Of a stretch of DNA of 49,295 bases, positions 38,352 through 48,392 are shown piece by piece (positions within the stretch are counted from its first letter, which is position 1; each line of letters starts with the position of its first letter). The translations under genes were made by a program, and so were the position numbers. The DNA lies in contig DURD01000011.1 of the NCBI GenBank assembly GCA_012837435.1, forward strand, positions 68,024-117,318. The letters run 5' to 3'. Below the pieces are notes generated by a model, which did no database searches, was not told the origin of the DNA, and worked only from the letters and a program-made list of their open reading frames with translations. Source of the stretch: Erysipelotrichaceae bacterium (lineage in GTDB: Bacteria; Bacillota_I; Bacilli_A; RFN20; CAG-826).

Positions 38352-39185
38352 ATGTATAAAGTTTCACCCTTCGTGAAGTGGGCTGGGGGCAAGCGCCAGG
38401 TCATGAATCATCTCTTAGAATTAAAACCTAAAAAATTCAAGCGTTATTACGAACCATTCGTGGGTGGTGGTGCACTTCTTTTAGAATTAACTCCTATTCA
38501 GGCGACCATCAACGACTCTAACAAAGAACTAATGTATGTTTATAGATGTTTAAGAAACAAAAAACTTTTTAAAAAATTCTACGACACATGCAAAGAACAC
38601 GAAGCTAAACATTCTGAAAAATACTACTATGAAATTCGTAGCATGGACAAAAAGAAAAACGTTTATGCTAAACTTCCTACCTACATAAAGGCGGCAAGAT
38701 GTGTTTATCTTAACAAAGCATGCTTTAATGGCCTTTATAGAGTTAATAAAAAAGGACAATTCAACGTTCCTTCTGGGAAATACGAAAAAATTCGTTGCTT
38801 CGATGAAGACAACATTAACGCTTTACATGAATATTTTAATAAAAACAAACCTATTATATTAAATAAGGATTTTGCACAGGCTGTAAAAGCCGCTAGAGCA
38901 GGAGACTTCGTATATATTGACCCACCATATGACGTAACTGGTCAACAATCGTTTACTTCCTATACAACTGGGGGATTTGATAGGAAAGAACAAGAAAGAC
39001 TTAGAAATGTTATCAAAGAACTAACAGAAAAAGGTGTCCTTGTTATGGCCAATAATGCAAATACAAATTTCATTCAAGAATTATACAAAGACTTTAATAT
39101 TCATGTAATTGAAGCTAGAAGAAGCATAAACTCTAAGGCTGATGGACGAGGAAAAGTTGAAGAAGTAATCATTACTAACTATTGA
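38352..39185 (+). CDS. dpnM: DNA adenine methyltransferase, Dam/M.DpnII (DpnM) type
   Basis: PFVKWAGGKRQ, YYEPFVGGGALL, DFVYIDPPYDVTGQ. Confidence 0.95.
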   Translation: MYKVSPFVKWAGGKRQVMNHLLELKPKKFKRYYEPFVGGGALLLELTPIQATINDSNKELMYVYRCLRNKKLFKKFYDTCKEHEAKHSEKYYYEIRSMDKKKNVYAKLPTYIKAARCVYLNKACFNGLYRVNKKGQFNVPSGKYEKIRCFDEDNINALHEYFNKNKPIILNKDFAQAVKAARAGDFVYIDPPYDVTGQQSFTSYTTGGFDRKEQERLRNVIKELTEKGVLVMANNANTNFIQELYKDFNIHVIEARRSINSKADGRGKVEEVIITNY

Positions 39186-39186
39186 T

Positions 39187-40005
39187 ATGACTTTAAAAAG
39201 AAATACTTACTATAAAGATGATAAATTTACCCTACTAAAAGGAAGTTCTTTTTGTATACTGAAGAAGATTGAACCTAAGTCAGTCGATTTAATTTTTGCT
39301 GACCCACCATATTTTTTATCTAGTGGAGGCATTAGTTGCCAAAGCGGAAAACAAGTTTCTGTAAATAAAGGAGAATGGGATTATTCCAAAACGATTAAGG
39401 ATAAAATCAAATACCATAGAAAGTGGATTGCTTTATGCCGTGATGTTTTGAAAGATGACGGAACAATAATGATTTCATCTACTCTTCATAGCGTTTATGC
39501 CATTGGAGTGGCGTTAGAATTAGAAGGTTATTCTATTATTAATAATATAATTTGGAAAAAAACAAATCCTGCACCAAACCTTGCGTGCAGATGTTTTACT
39601 CACTCAACTGAAACTATCATTTGGGCGAGAAAACAATTAACTATTAAAAAGAAAGGCAAACATTATTTCAACTACGAGGCTATGAAAGAAGCAAATGGCG
39701 GAAAGCAAATGAAAGATGTATGGGAATTTGAAAATGAACCAGAAATAGTGGAAGTTGCTACCGCTTCTAGAAGTGAAAAGAAATATGGTAAACATCCGAC
39801 ACAAAAACCTGTTAAACTATTGGAAAGATTAATTACCGCTGCTACGAAAGAAGGAGATTTAATTTTGGATCCTTTTAATGGTTCTGGAACTACTGGAATA
39901 GTAGCAACAAAGATGAACAGAAGATATATTGGTATCGAAATAAATAAAGATTATTTAGAACTTACTAAAAAAAGATATCTAGGAGGCAAAGACAATGGCA
40001 AATAG
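39187..40005 (+). CDS. dpnA: Second adenine methyltransferase, DpnA type
   Basis: VDLIFADPPYFLSSGG; LILDPFNGSGTTGIVA; HPTQKPVKLLERLI; gene order. Confidence 0.93.
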   Translation: MTLKRNTYYKDDKFTLLKGSSFCILKKIEPKSVDLIFADPPYFLSSGGISCQSGKQVSVNKGEWDYSKTIKDKIKYHRKWIALCRDVLKDDGTIMISSTLHSVYAIGVALELEGYSIINNIIWKKTNPAPNLACRCFTHSTETIIWARKQLTIKKKGKHYFNYEAMKEANGGKQMKDVWEFENEPEIVEVATASRSEKKYGKHPTQKPVKLLERLITAATKEGDLILDPFNGSGTTGIVATKMNRRYIGIEINKDYLELTKKRYLGGKDNGK

Positions 40006-40891
40006 AGATTTCAATGCCTGGTTATCAACGATGAAGGATAGCGTTGCGACATGGACATACTATACAGATTTTCAAAAAGTATATGAGAATGTTCAAAAGA
40101 TTAAAATTGAATTAAATATTCTCAATTCACTTATTGGTTCTAAAAATATAGAAGAAGAATTTAAAACCATTGTGGAACAATATCCTAATGTTTTAGCCGT
40201 AGTGCCAATTCTTTTGGCTAAACGCGAGACTGAAATTAAAGTTCTAGACGCCGAAGGAAATTATACATTCAACTTTGTTAAAATGAACTATTCTATTGAT
40301 CAATACATTCTATTTATGAGAAACAGTGGGCTTTTTGATTTGCTTGAAAATCATATAATTAACAATCTCGTCGATTATGTTTTGGGTGTTGAGGTTGGGA
40401 TGGACACAAACGGTCGTAAAAATAGAACAGGTCATGTGATGGAAGACTTAGTTGAATCTTTTCTTGTTAAAGCCGGGCTAATAAAAGATCAGACATATTT
40501 TAAAGAGATGTATGTCTCAGAAGTTGAAAAAAGATTTAATCTAGACTTATCTAGGCTAAGCAATGAAGGCAAAACAGAAAAAAGGTTTGATTTTGTGTTT
40601 ATCGGAGCCTTTGGAACGGTTTATATTTGTGAATGCAATTTCTATGGTAGTGGTGGCTCCAAACTTAATGAAACCGCTAGAAGTTATAAAACATTAGCGT
40701 TAGAAGCAAAAGGCATAAAAGGATTGCAATTTGTCTGGTTTACAGATGGAATTGGATGGAATTCTGCTAAAAATAATTTAGAAGAAACGTTCGGTGTTCT
40801 TGATAACTTATATAATTTGAACGATTTAGAAAATGGAGCAATTGATAGTTTGATTAATGGAAATGAATATTTGGAATTGATATTGAATTAA
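39995..40891 (+). CDS. dpnB: Type II restriction endonuclease, R.DpnII type (GATC)
   Basis: Recognisable DpnII sequence: NFxxWLSTMxDxVAxWTYYTDFxKVY, NSLIGSKNI, NLVDYVxGVEVGMDTNGRKNRTG, KLNETARSYK, WFTDGIGW. Confidence 0.95.
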   Translation: MANRDFNAWLSTMKDSVATWTYYTDFQKVYENVQKIKIELNILNSLIGSKNIEEEFKTIVEQYPNVLAVVPILLAKRETEIKVLDAEGNYTFNFVKMNYSIDQYILFMRNSGLFDLLENHIINNLVDYVLGVEVGMDTNGRKNRTGHVMEDLVESFLVKAGLIKDQTYFKEMYVSEVEKRFNLDLSRLSNEGKTEKRFDFVFIGAFGTVYICECNFYGSGGSKLNETARSYKTLALEAKGIKGLQFVWFTDGIGWNSAKNNLEETFGVLDNLYNLNDLENGAIDSLINGNEYLELILN

Positions 40892-40959
40892 CAGAACAAA
40901 AAAGAAGAGAACAAGGCATTGTTCTTTTAATTGCTAAAAATGGAAGGCGTTGAATAACT

Positions 40960-41334
40960 ATGAAGAAAAAAATAATTATTTCTATTAATCCAGAACATGT
41001 TAAGAACATTATAAGCGGCACCAAAAAATATGAATACAGAACCAAAGCAGCGAAACACGATATCAATAAGATAATAATTTACGAAACAAAACCAGTTAGA
41101 AAAATTGTTGCTGAAGCTGAAGTTATTGATGTTTTAATGATGGCGCCAGAGGATTTGTGGAAAGAAACTAAAAGTGAATCAGGCATATCAAAAAAGCATT
41201 TCGATAATTATTTTAAAAGTAGAGAGTTCGGTTATGCTTACAAGTTAGGCAAAATCAAAGTTTATGAAAAGCCAAAAAGTTTAAATGAATTTGGTCTTAA
41301 GTTTGCACCACAATCATTTGTATATGTGAATTAA
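40960..41334 (+). CDS. ASCH/PUA-like domain protein
   Basis: IIISINPEHVKNIISGTKKYEYRTKAAKHDINKIIIYETKPVRKIVAEAEV. Confidence 0.75.
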   Translation: MKKKIIISINPEHVKNIISGTKKYEYRTKAAKHDINKIIIYETKPVRKIVAEAEVIDVLMMAPEDLWKETKSESGISKKHFDNYFKSREFGYAYKLGKIKVYEKPKSLNEFGLKFAPQSFVYVN

Positions 41335-41349
41335 TGAAGGGAAAACAAA

Positions 41350-41868
41350 ATGATTGTTGAAGCAATTGAAATGGACATTACAAAAATCGGCGAGAAAGCT
41401 GATGCTATTGTTAATGCCGCTAATGAAACTTTGTTGGGAGGCGGTGGAGTTGATGGTGCAATCCACAGAGCAGCGGGACCGGAACTATTAGAAGAATGTC
41501 GCAAACTTAGTGGATGTAAACCAGGAGAAGCCAAGGCTACCAAAGCATATAGATTAAACAACAAATACATTATTCACACAGTTGGCCCGAGATATAGACT
41601 AGACCCTACTCCAGCAGAAACACTATCAAGATGTTACTTAAATTGCTTAAAATTAGCGGATGAATTAGGACTTGAATCCATCGCATTTCCATCAATTTCT
41701 ACCGGAGCATTTGGCTACCCAATTGAAGAAGCGGCGGAGGTCTGCGCGAAAGCTGTTTGTGGTTATAAACCTAAAAATCTCAAACGTTTTTACATGTGCA
41801 TTTTTAATGATGATAAAGCCAAAAAGATTTATAATTCCGCCTTTAAAAGACATGAGAAAAAGACCTAA
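41350..41868 (+). CDS. Macro domain protein (predicted ADP-ribose/O-acetyl-ADP-ribose hydrolase type)
   Basis: MDITKIGEKADAIVNAANETLLGGGGVDGAIHRAAGPELLEEC...SIAFPSISTGAFGYPIEEAAEV. Confidence 0.95.
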   Translation: MIVEAIEMDITKIGEKADAIVNAANETLLGGGGVDGAIHRAAGPELLEECRKLSGCKPGEAKATKAYRLNNKYIIHTVGPRYRLDPTPAETLSRCYLNCLKLADELGLESIAFPSISTGAFGYPIEEAAEVCAKAVCGYKPKNLKRFYMCIFNDDKAKKIYNSAFKRHEKKT

Positions 41869-41928
41869 TTGACACAGTTATTTATTAAAAATACATGTTT
41901 TAAATAGAAAATAATTAAAAGTAATTAC

Positions 41929-41952
41929 TATTAAATTATTAATAATTTAATA
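41929..41952. repeat. 24-bp perfect A/T-only palindrome
   Basis: tattaaattatt|aataatttaata. Confidence 0.8.
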
Positions 41953-42102
41953 AATTAATCAAAATAGTAAAATAATAGTTAATTAATAGTGAATATATAG
42001 TGATTTTATTGTAGTTAATTAAGCTGTTTTCATCGTTTTCTGCGACACTAATAAACTGATGTGATTCTTGAGTTTTAAAAAAATTAGCGACATACTAATT
42101 GC

Positions 42103-42609
42103 ATGGAATTAATTAGACCTAACAATAGATATTTGGATTCGTATATAGAAGCAAGTAATGAATACGATCTTTATTCTTTAAACGTCGAAGTATTGTTTGA
42201 TAGTCCAGAAACGGTAATTCAAAAATCGATAGATTATGAGAATGGAGTTAATATGAAACCGGGCTATGTTAGAGCCACTACATTTTGGCTTATTGATAAT
42301 CATGAGTTCATTGGTGAAATAAATATTCGTCACGAATTAAACGATAATCTTTTAAGGTATGGAGGTCATATCGGCTACGGAATTAGATCTAGCATGCGCA
42401 ATAAAGGATATGGTACAAAGATGCTGCAAATGGCTTTGGTGTACTGTAAAGAAACTTTGAAAATTAATAGAGTTTTGGTTACTTGTGATGAAAACAATAT
42501 CTGTTCTAGAAGAGTTATTGAAAAGAACAGCGGCATTCTCGAAAACATAATTATCAATTACACCGAACGCGGAATAGTTAAAACAAGACGATATTGGATT
42601 GATCTATAA
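42103..42609 (+). CDS. GNAT family N-acetyltransferase
   Basis: HEFIGEINIRHELNDNLLRYGGHIGYGIRSSMRNKGYGTKMLQMAL. Confidence 0.9.
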   Translation: MELIRPNNRYLDSYIEASNEYDLYSLNVEVLFDSPETVIQKSIDYENGVNMKPGYVRATTFWLIDNHEFIGEINIRHELNDNLLRYGGHIGYGIRSSMRNKGYGTKMLQMALVYCKETLKINRVLVTCDENNICSRRVIEKNSGILENIIINYTERGIVKTRRYWIDL

Positions 42610-42871
42610 AAATGTAAATTATAAACCATTTTGAATTATTTTTGATGCGTTCTAAAAAGCATTCTATTGTTCGATAAACTAAGATAAAAACAGATTAAGA
42701 ATATTAAATCTTTTTATCATGCTTGATAAAACAAAATGATATAATTAGACGTAAGCATATTTCCTCGAAAAACATCGTGGCTTCTACTGTGTAAAAGTTA
42801 GCATGAGAGATAAAATGAAGTTCAGATGTTGCTTCGATGGTTAATCATAAATAAAGGAGAAAAGCATCATT

Positions 42872-43864
42872 ATGGAAAAAGTTTATTTAATTACAGGTGC
42901 CGCGGGTCACCTCGGTAACACAATCACGCGCCGACTAGCGGAATCAGGAAGTCATATTCGCGCTTTGTTGTTGCCCAATGAAAAGCATATTCCTGAAAAT
43001 ACAGAAGTTTTCTACGGGGATGTTTGTGATAAGGAAAGTATCAGACCATTTTTTGAAAATCTAGAGGGAAAAGATATAGTGGTCATCCACTGCGCGGGAA
43101 TCGTTTCTATTGCTACTAAGTTCGATCAAGCTGTCTATGATGTCAATGTTACAGGAACTAAAAACGTCGTAGATTTATGTAAAGAATATAAAGTATCAAA
43201 ACTCATTTATGTAAGTACTGTTCACGCTATTCCTGAAAAACCAAAAGGAGAAGTAATGACAGAAGTTTCTAGATTTGATCCTGAAGTTGCCGTGGGCTTA
43301 TATGCTAAAACAAAAGCGGAAGCCACTAACTATGTACTCGATGCTGCTAAAGAGGGATTAAACGCCACGGTTGTTCATCCATCTGGAATTGTCGGGCCGT
43401 TCGATTATGGAAACGGACATCTTACGGCCTTAATAATTGATTTTTACAAAAAACGTTTAACCGCGGGGGTCAAGGGAGGATACGACTTTGTCGATGTCCG
43501 CGATGTTGCTAAGGGTATAATTGCCGCCGTGGAAAAAGGCAAACCAGGCGAATGCTATATTCTTTCAAATCGTTATTTTAAAATTAGAGAAATTCTTGAC
43601 ATGCTCCACGAGATAACCGGTGTTAAAAAAGTGAGAACTTTCTTACCTATTTGGTTTACAAAAATTACCGCTACTCTTTCTGAAATATATTATAAAATAG
43701 TGAAACGGCCACCTTTATTCACTGCCTATTCAATATATACTCTCGATTCGAACGCTTTATTTTCTCACGAAAAAGCTGATAGAGAATTAGGCTATACGAA
43801 TAGAGATATGAAAGAGACCTTGAAGAATACTGTTGATTGGTTGAAAGAACAGGGTAGGATTTAA
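42872..43864 (+). CDS. NAD-dependent epimerase/dehydratase (extended SDR)
   Basis: YLITGAAGHLGNTITRRL; YVSTVHA; YAKTKAEA; PSGIVGP. Confidence 0.92.
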   Translation: MEKVYLITGAAGHLGNTITRRLAESGSHIRALLLPNEKHIPENTEVFYGDVCDKESIRPFFENLEGKDIVVIHCAGIVSIATKFDQAVYDVNVTGTKNVVDLCKEYKVSKLIYVSTVHAIPEKPKGEVMTEVSRFDPEVAVGLYAKTKAEATNYVLDAAKEGLNATVVHPSGIVGPFDYGNGHLTALIIDFYKKRLTAGVKGGYDFVDVRDVAKGIIAAVEKGKPGECYILSNRYFKIREILDMLHEITGVKKVRTFLPIWFTKITATLSEIYYKIVKRPPLFTAYSIYTLDSNALFSHEKADRELGYTNRDMKETLKNTVDWLKEQGRI

Positions 43865-44090
43865 ATCTCTTAGTAATAATTGCACTGGATAGATGTGTAT
43901 TTTAGTTTTTTTGAAATAAGAGACAATTCAATAACTGAATGAGTATGATAAAAAATCTAAGAGTTTGTTAAAATCGATTTTTTGATAATAAAAACAAACG
44001 AATAAGCACCCTTTCATGTACTAAGGTCGGGTTGAAATATACTAATTCAAATGATGTGAGACTAAACTAAAGAGGAGGAACACTGGTTTT

Positions 44091-44201
44091 TTGGGAACAT
44101 ATACACAACTCATGATTGGCAAGATTTTACAGTTAGAATTTTTATATTTGAGTATAAAACCTATTATTTTTCTAATGGCCAAAGAGGAGTTTCTTCCCTA
44201 A
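44091..44201 (+). CDS. Candidate small hydrophobic ORF upstream of ABC operon (36 aa from TTG; 29 aa from ATG 44112)
   Basis: AGGAGG at 44073-44078; (M)GTYTQLMIGKILQLEFLYLSIKPIIFLMAKEEFLP; downstream permease lacks SD. Confidence 0.25.
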   Translation: MGTYTQLMIGKILQLEFLYLSIKPIIFLMAKEEFLP

Positions 44202-44221
44202 GACCTTATTAAATTTTTAAA

Positions 44222-45229
44222 ATGAAAAGATTAGTTAGTGCGCTCTTGTGGTATAAGACATTCTGTTTACCATTAATGGTTTTGTGTTTGTTATCAACTT
44301 TAGTTTTGCCTTCTATCTCTAATTACATCAATTCTTATACATTAAACAGATTGGATAAATATGTCTTTTTGAGTGATAATTTTGTTTACAGAGACGATTC
44401 AATCAGAGATTATCATGAAAATATAAATCATTTTGATGAAGACGGTTCGTGTATCTATTACAGCGAACTTTCTTGTTCAGATGATAAAAATTTTCTTCTA
44501 ATTATTTGTAATGGAAACCCTACTATTTTTGGAATTCCTTATTTTGATACTTATATTAATTTTGATTACGATGGTGCTGTCACCAACAATTGTTACTACA
44601 CTAATATTGAAGGGTTTCTAAAACCGTTGATGTATAAAGAACACGCTTTTTATTATGGAGATTTTGTGAATTTTGCCTTTCCAACTATGAATCCTTTTTT
44701 AGATCTGACTTTGGAAGAAAATGTGGTTGTTTGTTTTACTAATTTCAATATTTTAGATGAAGATACTACTATACAAGCAACGTATGATTTAAATAAACTT
44801 AACGATATACAGTTTGAATATGACGCTGATGAAATTGGTAAAAATATCAAGGAAAACTATTTAATGGAAAATAGAGCTCTAGTCTCTTTTTCTTCAAGGC
44901 TGATGTTGCTCCCCTGCATTTTATTTTTTTTATTAATTCAATTTGGTAGTTTTTTATTATCGAACAGACTAAAAAAAGAAATGCATATCAAGAAAATTTA
45001 TTTTCAAAAACCTCGACTTTATATGTTTATCGATTTAGTTAAAATATGGACTGCGATAATCGTCTTGCCACTATTAGGAGGGTATGCTCTATCTGTGATC
45101 GTTAGAATCGCTTTAGATATTATGCTTTTGACAATAATGGATTATTTTATATTCTTTTCTATTTTAATCATTCCGCTTATAGCTATTTTATATCAAATGT
45201 TTTTTCAGCGAGGTGAATATGAGTACTAA
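44222..45229 (+). CDS. ABC transporter permease-like membrane protein (FtsX/MacB-like topology)
   Basis: One N-terminal TM, about 180-aa extracytoplasmic segment, three C-terminal TM; overlaps ATPase gene. Confidence 0.65.
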   Translation: MKRLVSALLWYKTFCLPLMVLCLLSTLVLPSISNYINSYTLNRLDKYVFLSDNFVYRDDSIRDYHENINHFDEDGSCIYYSELSCSDDKNFLLIICNGNPTIFGIPYFDTYINFDYDGAVTNNCYYTNIEGFLKPLMYKEHAFYYGDFVNFAFPTMNPFLDLTLEENVVVCFTNFNILDEDTTIQATYDLNKLNDIQFEYDADEIGKNIKENYLMENRALVSFSSRLMLLPCILFFLLIQFGSFLLSNRLKKEMHIKKIYFQKPRLYMFIDLVKIWTAIIVLPLLGGYALSVIVRIALDIMLLTIMDYFIFFSILIIPLIAILYQMFFQRGEYEY

Positions 45230-45881
45230 ATTTGAATCTTTAGTTTTGGAAATAAAGAATAAACAATTTAAAAACAAAGTTCTTTATACCAATTCGAAAA
45301 TCTCCCTCAAAAATGGAGATAAAATCATGATTGTGGGCGAATCGGGATCAGGAAAAACCACCCTTTTGAAATTGATGATGGGAATAGATAAATGTTTTGA
45401 CGGAAAATGGCTTCTTAACGATAAAGAAGTTCCTGTTTCCAAACGTTGGGAAACAATAAAATCTTTTTCATCTTTCATCTTTCAAGATGTTTATCTAATT
45501 GATTATTTGACCGCGAGAGAAAACATCCTCTTGCCTTTTAATTTTTCAAAAAAGAAAGTAGACGAACAATATTTAAAAGAAATTATTGAGGTACTAGATA
45601 TAGACGATTTGTTAGATACAAAGGTAAATGTTTTATCAGGGGGAGAGAAGCAACGTATCGTTCTAGCTAGAGCTCTTATTACAAAGCCAGAGATTATTTT
45701 TGCCGACGAACCCACAGCATCACTGGATGATAAAAACGTTTTTATATTCATGGATTTTATAAACCTAATTAATCGCAAATATCACATTTCTATCGTCATG
45801 GTCACTCATAGAGAATCGTTGTCTAATAGGTTTGATACGGTTTATAGAATAGAAGATGGAGCAATACGTGAAAGAAGCTAG
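45219..45881 (+). CDS. ABC transporter ATP-binding protein (MacB/LolD type)
   Basis: VGESGSGKTTLLKLMMG; LSGGEKQRIVLARAL; IIFADEPTASLD. Confidence 0.95.
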   Translation: MSTKFESLVLEIKNKQFKNKVLYTNSKISLKNGDKIMIVGESGSGKTTLLKLMMGIDKCFDGKWLLNDKEVPVSKRWETIKSFSSFIFQDVYLIDYLTARENILLPFNFSKKKVDEQYLKEIIEVLDIDDLLDTKVNVLSGGEKQRIVLARALITKPEIIFADEPTASLDDKNVFIFMDFINLINRKYHISIVMVTHRESLSNRFDTVYRIEDGAIRERS

Positions 45882-46989
45882 ATTAATTTCAAAATTTGTT
45901 TTTAAACCCACTAAACTATCAGTGTTTGGAATTTTAATTTGTTTTGCTCTGCAATTTTTTGGGTGTACGGGTTTCTTTTTTGTTGAATGTTTAAAAGAGA
46001 ATGCTAGATATGCTAATTCTTACTTAAATAAAAATTCAGTATATGTTAGAGAATACTATCCCGAAAGCAAAGTTTTTAATGACCCTCTTTTTTTAGGTAA
46101 TGAATTAAATAATGTTCAAATATCAACTGGCAAAAAATTTTTGTTTGATTTAGCTGGCAATAAAGGAAGTGGTAATTACTCTGTTTTTCAATATGACGAT
46201 TATGAATTAACAAAAGTCATTGGAAACAAAAAGATAATTTATGGCGATACTTCTTCTTTAATTATTTTTGATAAAATGTGCGACACTTTGTTTGGGATAA
46301 CGGATAAAGATTATTCAAGTGCCGTAGGTAAAACTGTTAGTATCTATTACAGAAATGAATATGTTATGGAAATGAGAGTAAGCGGTGTTTTTGTTGAAAA
46401 AAGCACAGCAGGATTGCTATCACCTGTATATTCTGGAAACGTTTTATCCTCGTATGTTTTTTGTTCAAAAAGTGTGAGTGAACAACTTACGCCTTTCCAA
46501 GCCGTAAATTGTTATTCGATGATCTCCACAAAAGAATATGATAAAAAAGTTGAGGATAATGTGGTTTCTGTGTGCACAAAACATGGAGCAGATTATGTTA
46601 GTTTTCATACAAGATATAATTCAATAATCAGTAGATATCACTCCTTATTTACTATGCTTAATACATTTTCTATAGTGGCGATTTTATTTTCTTTAATTGT
46701 TCAAATATCCATTCATCTCGCTTTGTTGAGCAAAAAAGAGGAAGAGATTAGGATAATAAGTATATACACACTAAGAGAAAATGTTTCTTTGTTGCTGCGA
46801 TTTTGTTTTGTCCTTGCTTTTATAATTATCCCTATCGCTTTCAATGTAATTTTACTGAATCTAATAAAATTTATGCTGGCAAATTTTATCGGTTTTTCAT
46901 TCATCAGCGGTCCTCTTTTTATTGTTTCTATATCATTTATTGCCATTTTGCCTTTCTCGTTAGGATTAAGTAAAAATTCTTTTAAATAG
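45856..46989 (+). CDS. ABC transporter permease-like membrane protein (FtsX/MacB-like topology)
   Basis: N-terminal TM, long extracytoplasmic part, three C-terminal TM; overlaps ATPase gene by 26 nt. Confidence 0.7.
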   Translation: MEQYVKEARLISKFVFKPTKLSVFGILICFALQFFGCTGFFFVECLKENARYANSYLNKNSVYVREYYPESKVFNDPLFLGNELNNVQISTGKKFLFDLAGNKGSGNYSVFQYDDYELTKVIGNKKIIYGDTSSLIIFDKMCDTLFGITDKDYSSAVGKTVSIYYRNEYVMEMRVSGVFVEKSTAGLLSPVYSGNVLSSYVFCSKSVSEQLTPFQAVNCYSMISTKEYDKKVEDNVVSVCTKHGADYVSFHTRYNSIISRYHSLFTMLNTFSIVAILFSLIVQISIHLALLSKKEEEIRIISIYTLRENVSLLLRFCFVLAFIIIPIAFNVILLNLIKFMLANFIGFSFISGPLFIVSISFIAILPFSLGLSKNSFK

Positions 46990-47227
46990 GCATCTGCTTT
47001 CATTAACTAAAAATAAGTTTGTATATCAAAAAATATTTTTCACCGTTTCTCATGTACATGCCTAAGAATATTTAAGTAGAATATAGATAGCGAATAACTC
47101 TTTCAACCAAAACAGATCTAAAGAAACGTTATTCCATCACTTCTTTTAAATGCTCTAACGATGAATCGTTAAACCAAACGAATATATAAAAACGAATAAA
47201 AAATATTTACGAATAAGGAGGTAAACT

Positions 47228-48244
47228 ATGAAAATATTTATGATTGGTGGAACTGGCTTACTAGGAAGTCAAGCCGCGGATGAACTAATTAGAAGAGGAC
47301 ACGAGGTCACAACCTTATCGCTTCCACCTCTACCAAAAGGCGCTAAGCTGAATCCTAAAATGAAAGTGGAACTCGGTAACTATTTAGAAATGACCGATAG
47401 AGAAATCCTAAATAGAATGAAAGGTTGTGAAGGATTTGTTTTCGCGGCAGGCATCGATGAAAGAGTAGAAGGCGAACCACCGATTTATGATTTATATAAG
47501 AAATACAACATAGATTCGATACAGCGTTTACTTAAGTTAGGCAAAAGAAGTGGCGTCAAACACGCTGTTATCTGCGGTTCTTATTTTTCTCATTTTGCCA
47601 AAAAACATCCGGAATGGAATTTAGAGAAATATCACCCATACATTCGTTCACGCATCGATCAAGAAAAAGTGGCGTTATCATTCGCAGAAGATGGAAAGAT
47701 GAACGTCGCTATTCTCGAATTACCTTATATCTTTGGAGTTCAAAAGGGAAGAAAACCTGTCTGGGTCTTTCTCGCAGAGATGATTCTAAAAGCTAAAAAT
47801 TCTATTTTCTACACTAAAGGTGGCACAACTATGGTTACCGTTAAACAGGTTGGTGAAGCTATCGCTGGAGCGATTGAAATAAATAGAGGGGGCAATTGCT
47901 ACCCCATCGGTTACTTCAATATGACTTGGAACGAACTCCTCCCATTGTTTGCAAAAGGATTAGGAAAAGACAATCTTAAGGTCATAAATATCCCTTCGTT
48001 CTTATACACTCTCGGTGGCATGAACATCATGAGAAAATACAAAAAAAGAGGCATAGAACCTGGTTTAAATATGGTGAAGTTTAAAACACTGCAATGCTCT
48101 AACTTGTTCATTGAAAAGGAACAAGGCTGTGAGGTCTTAGGTGTTAAAAACGATAACATCATTAAAGCTATTACCGATTCCGCTATGTTGAGCAAAGAAG
48201 TCGCCTTAAATGAAGTTAAAGTTATCGACATGAAGAGCGAATAG
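47228..48244 (+). CDS. NAD-dependent epimerase/dehydratase
   Basis: MKIFMIGGTGLLGSQAADELIRRGHEVTTLSL; ILELPYIFGVQKG; SD aaggagg. Confidence 0.9.
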   Translation: MKIFMIGGTGLLGSQAADELIRRGHEVTTLSLPPLPKGAKLNPKMKVELGNYLEMTDREILNRMKGCEGFVFAAGIDERVEGEPPIYDLYKKYNIDSIQRLLKLGKRSGVKHAVICGSYFSHFAKKHPEWNLEKYHPYIRSRIDQEKVALSFAEDGKMNVAILELPYIFGVQKGRKPVWVFLAEMILKAKNSIFYTKGGTTMVTVKQVGEAIAGAIEINRGGNCYPIGYFNMTWNELLPLFAKGLGKDNLKVINIPSFLYTLGGMNIMRKYKKRGIEPGLNMVKFKTLQCSNLFIEKEQGCEVLGVKNDNIIKAITDSAMLSKEVALNEVKVIDMKSE

Positions 48245-48392
48245 AATTCATACAAAAATATAATTGGTAGATTAAAATGCCTGGCCTTTTTTCAATTTAA
48301 AATAAAAAATAAAACAATTTAAATAGTTATCATTATTTTGTTGATTTTCCACAAAAATATTACAAAGTAAGATTAAAGGTGGCAAATCGACA

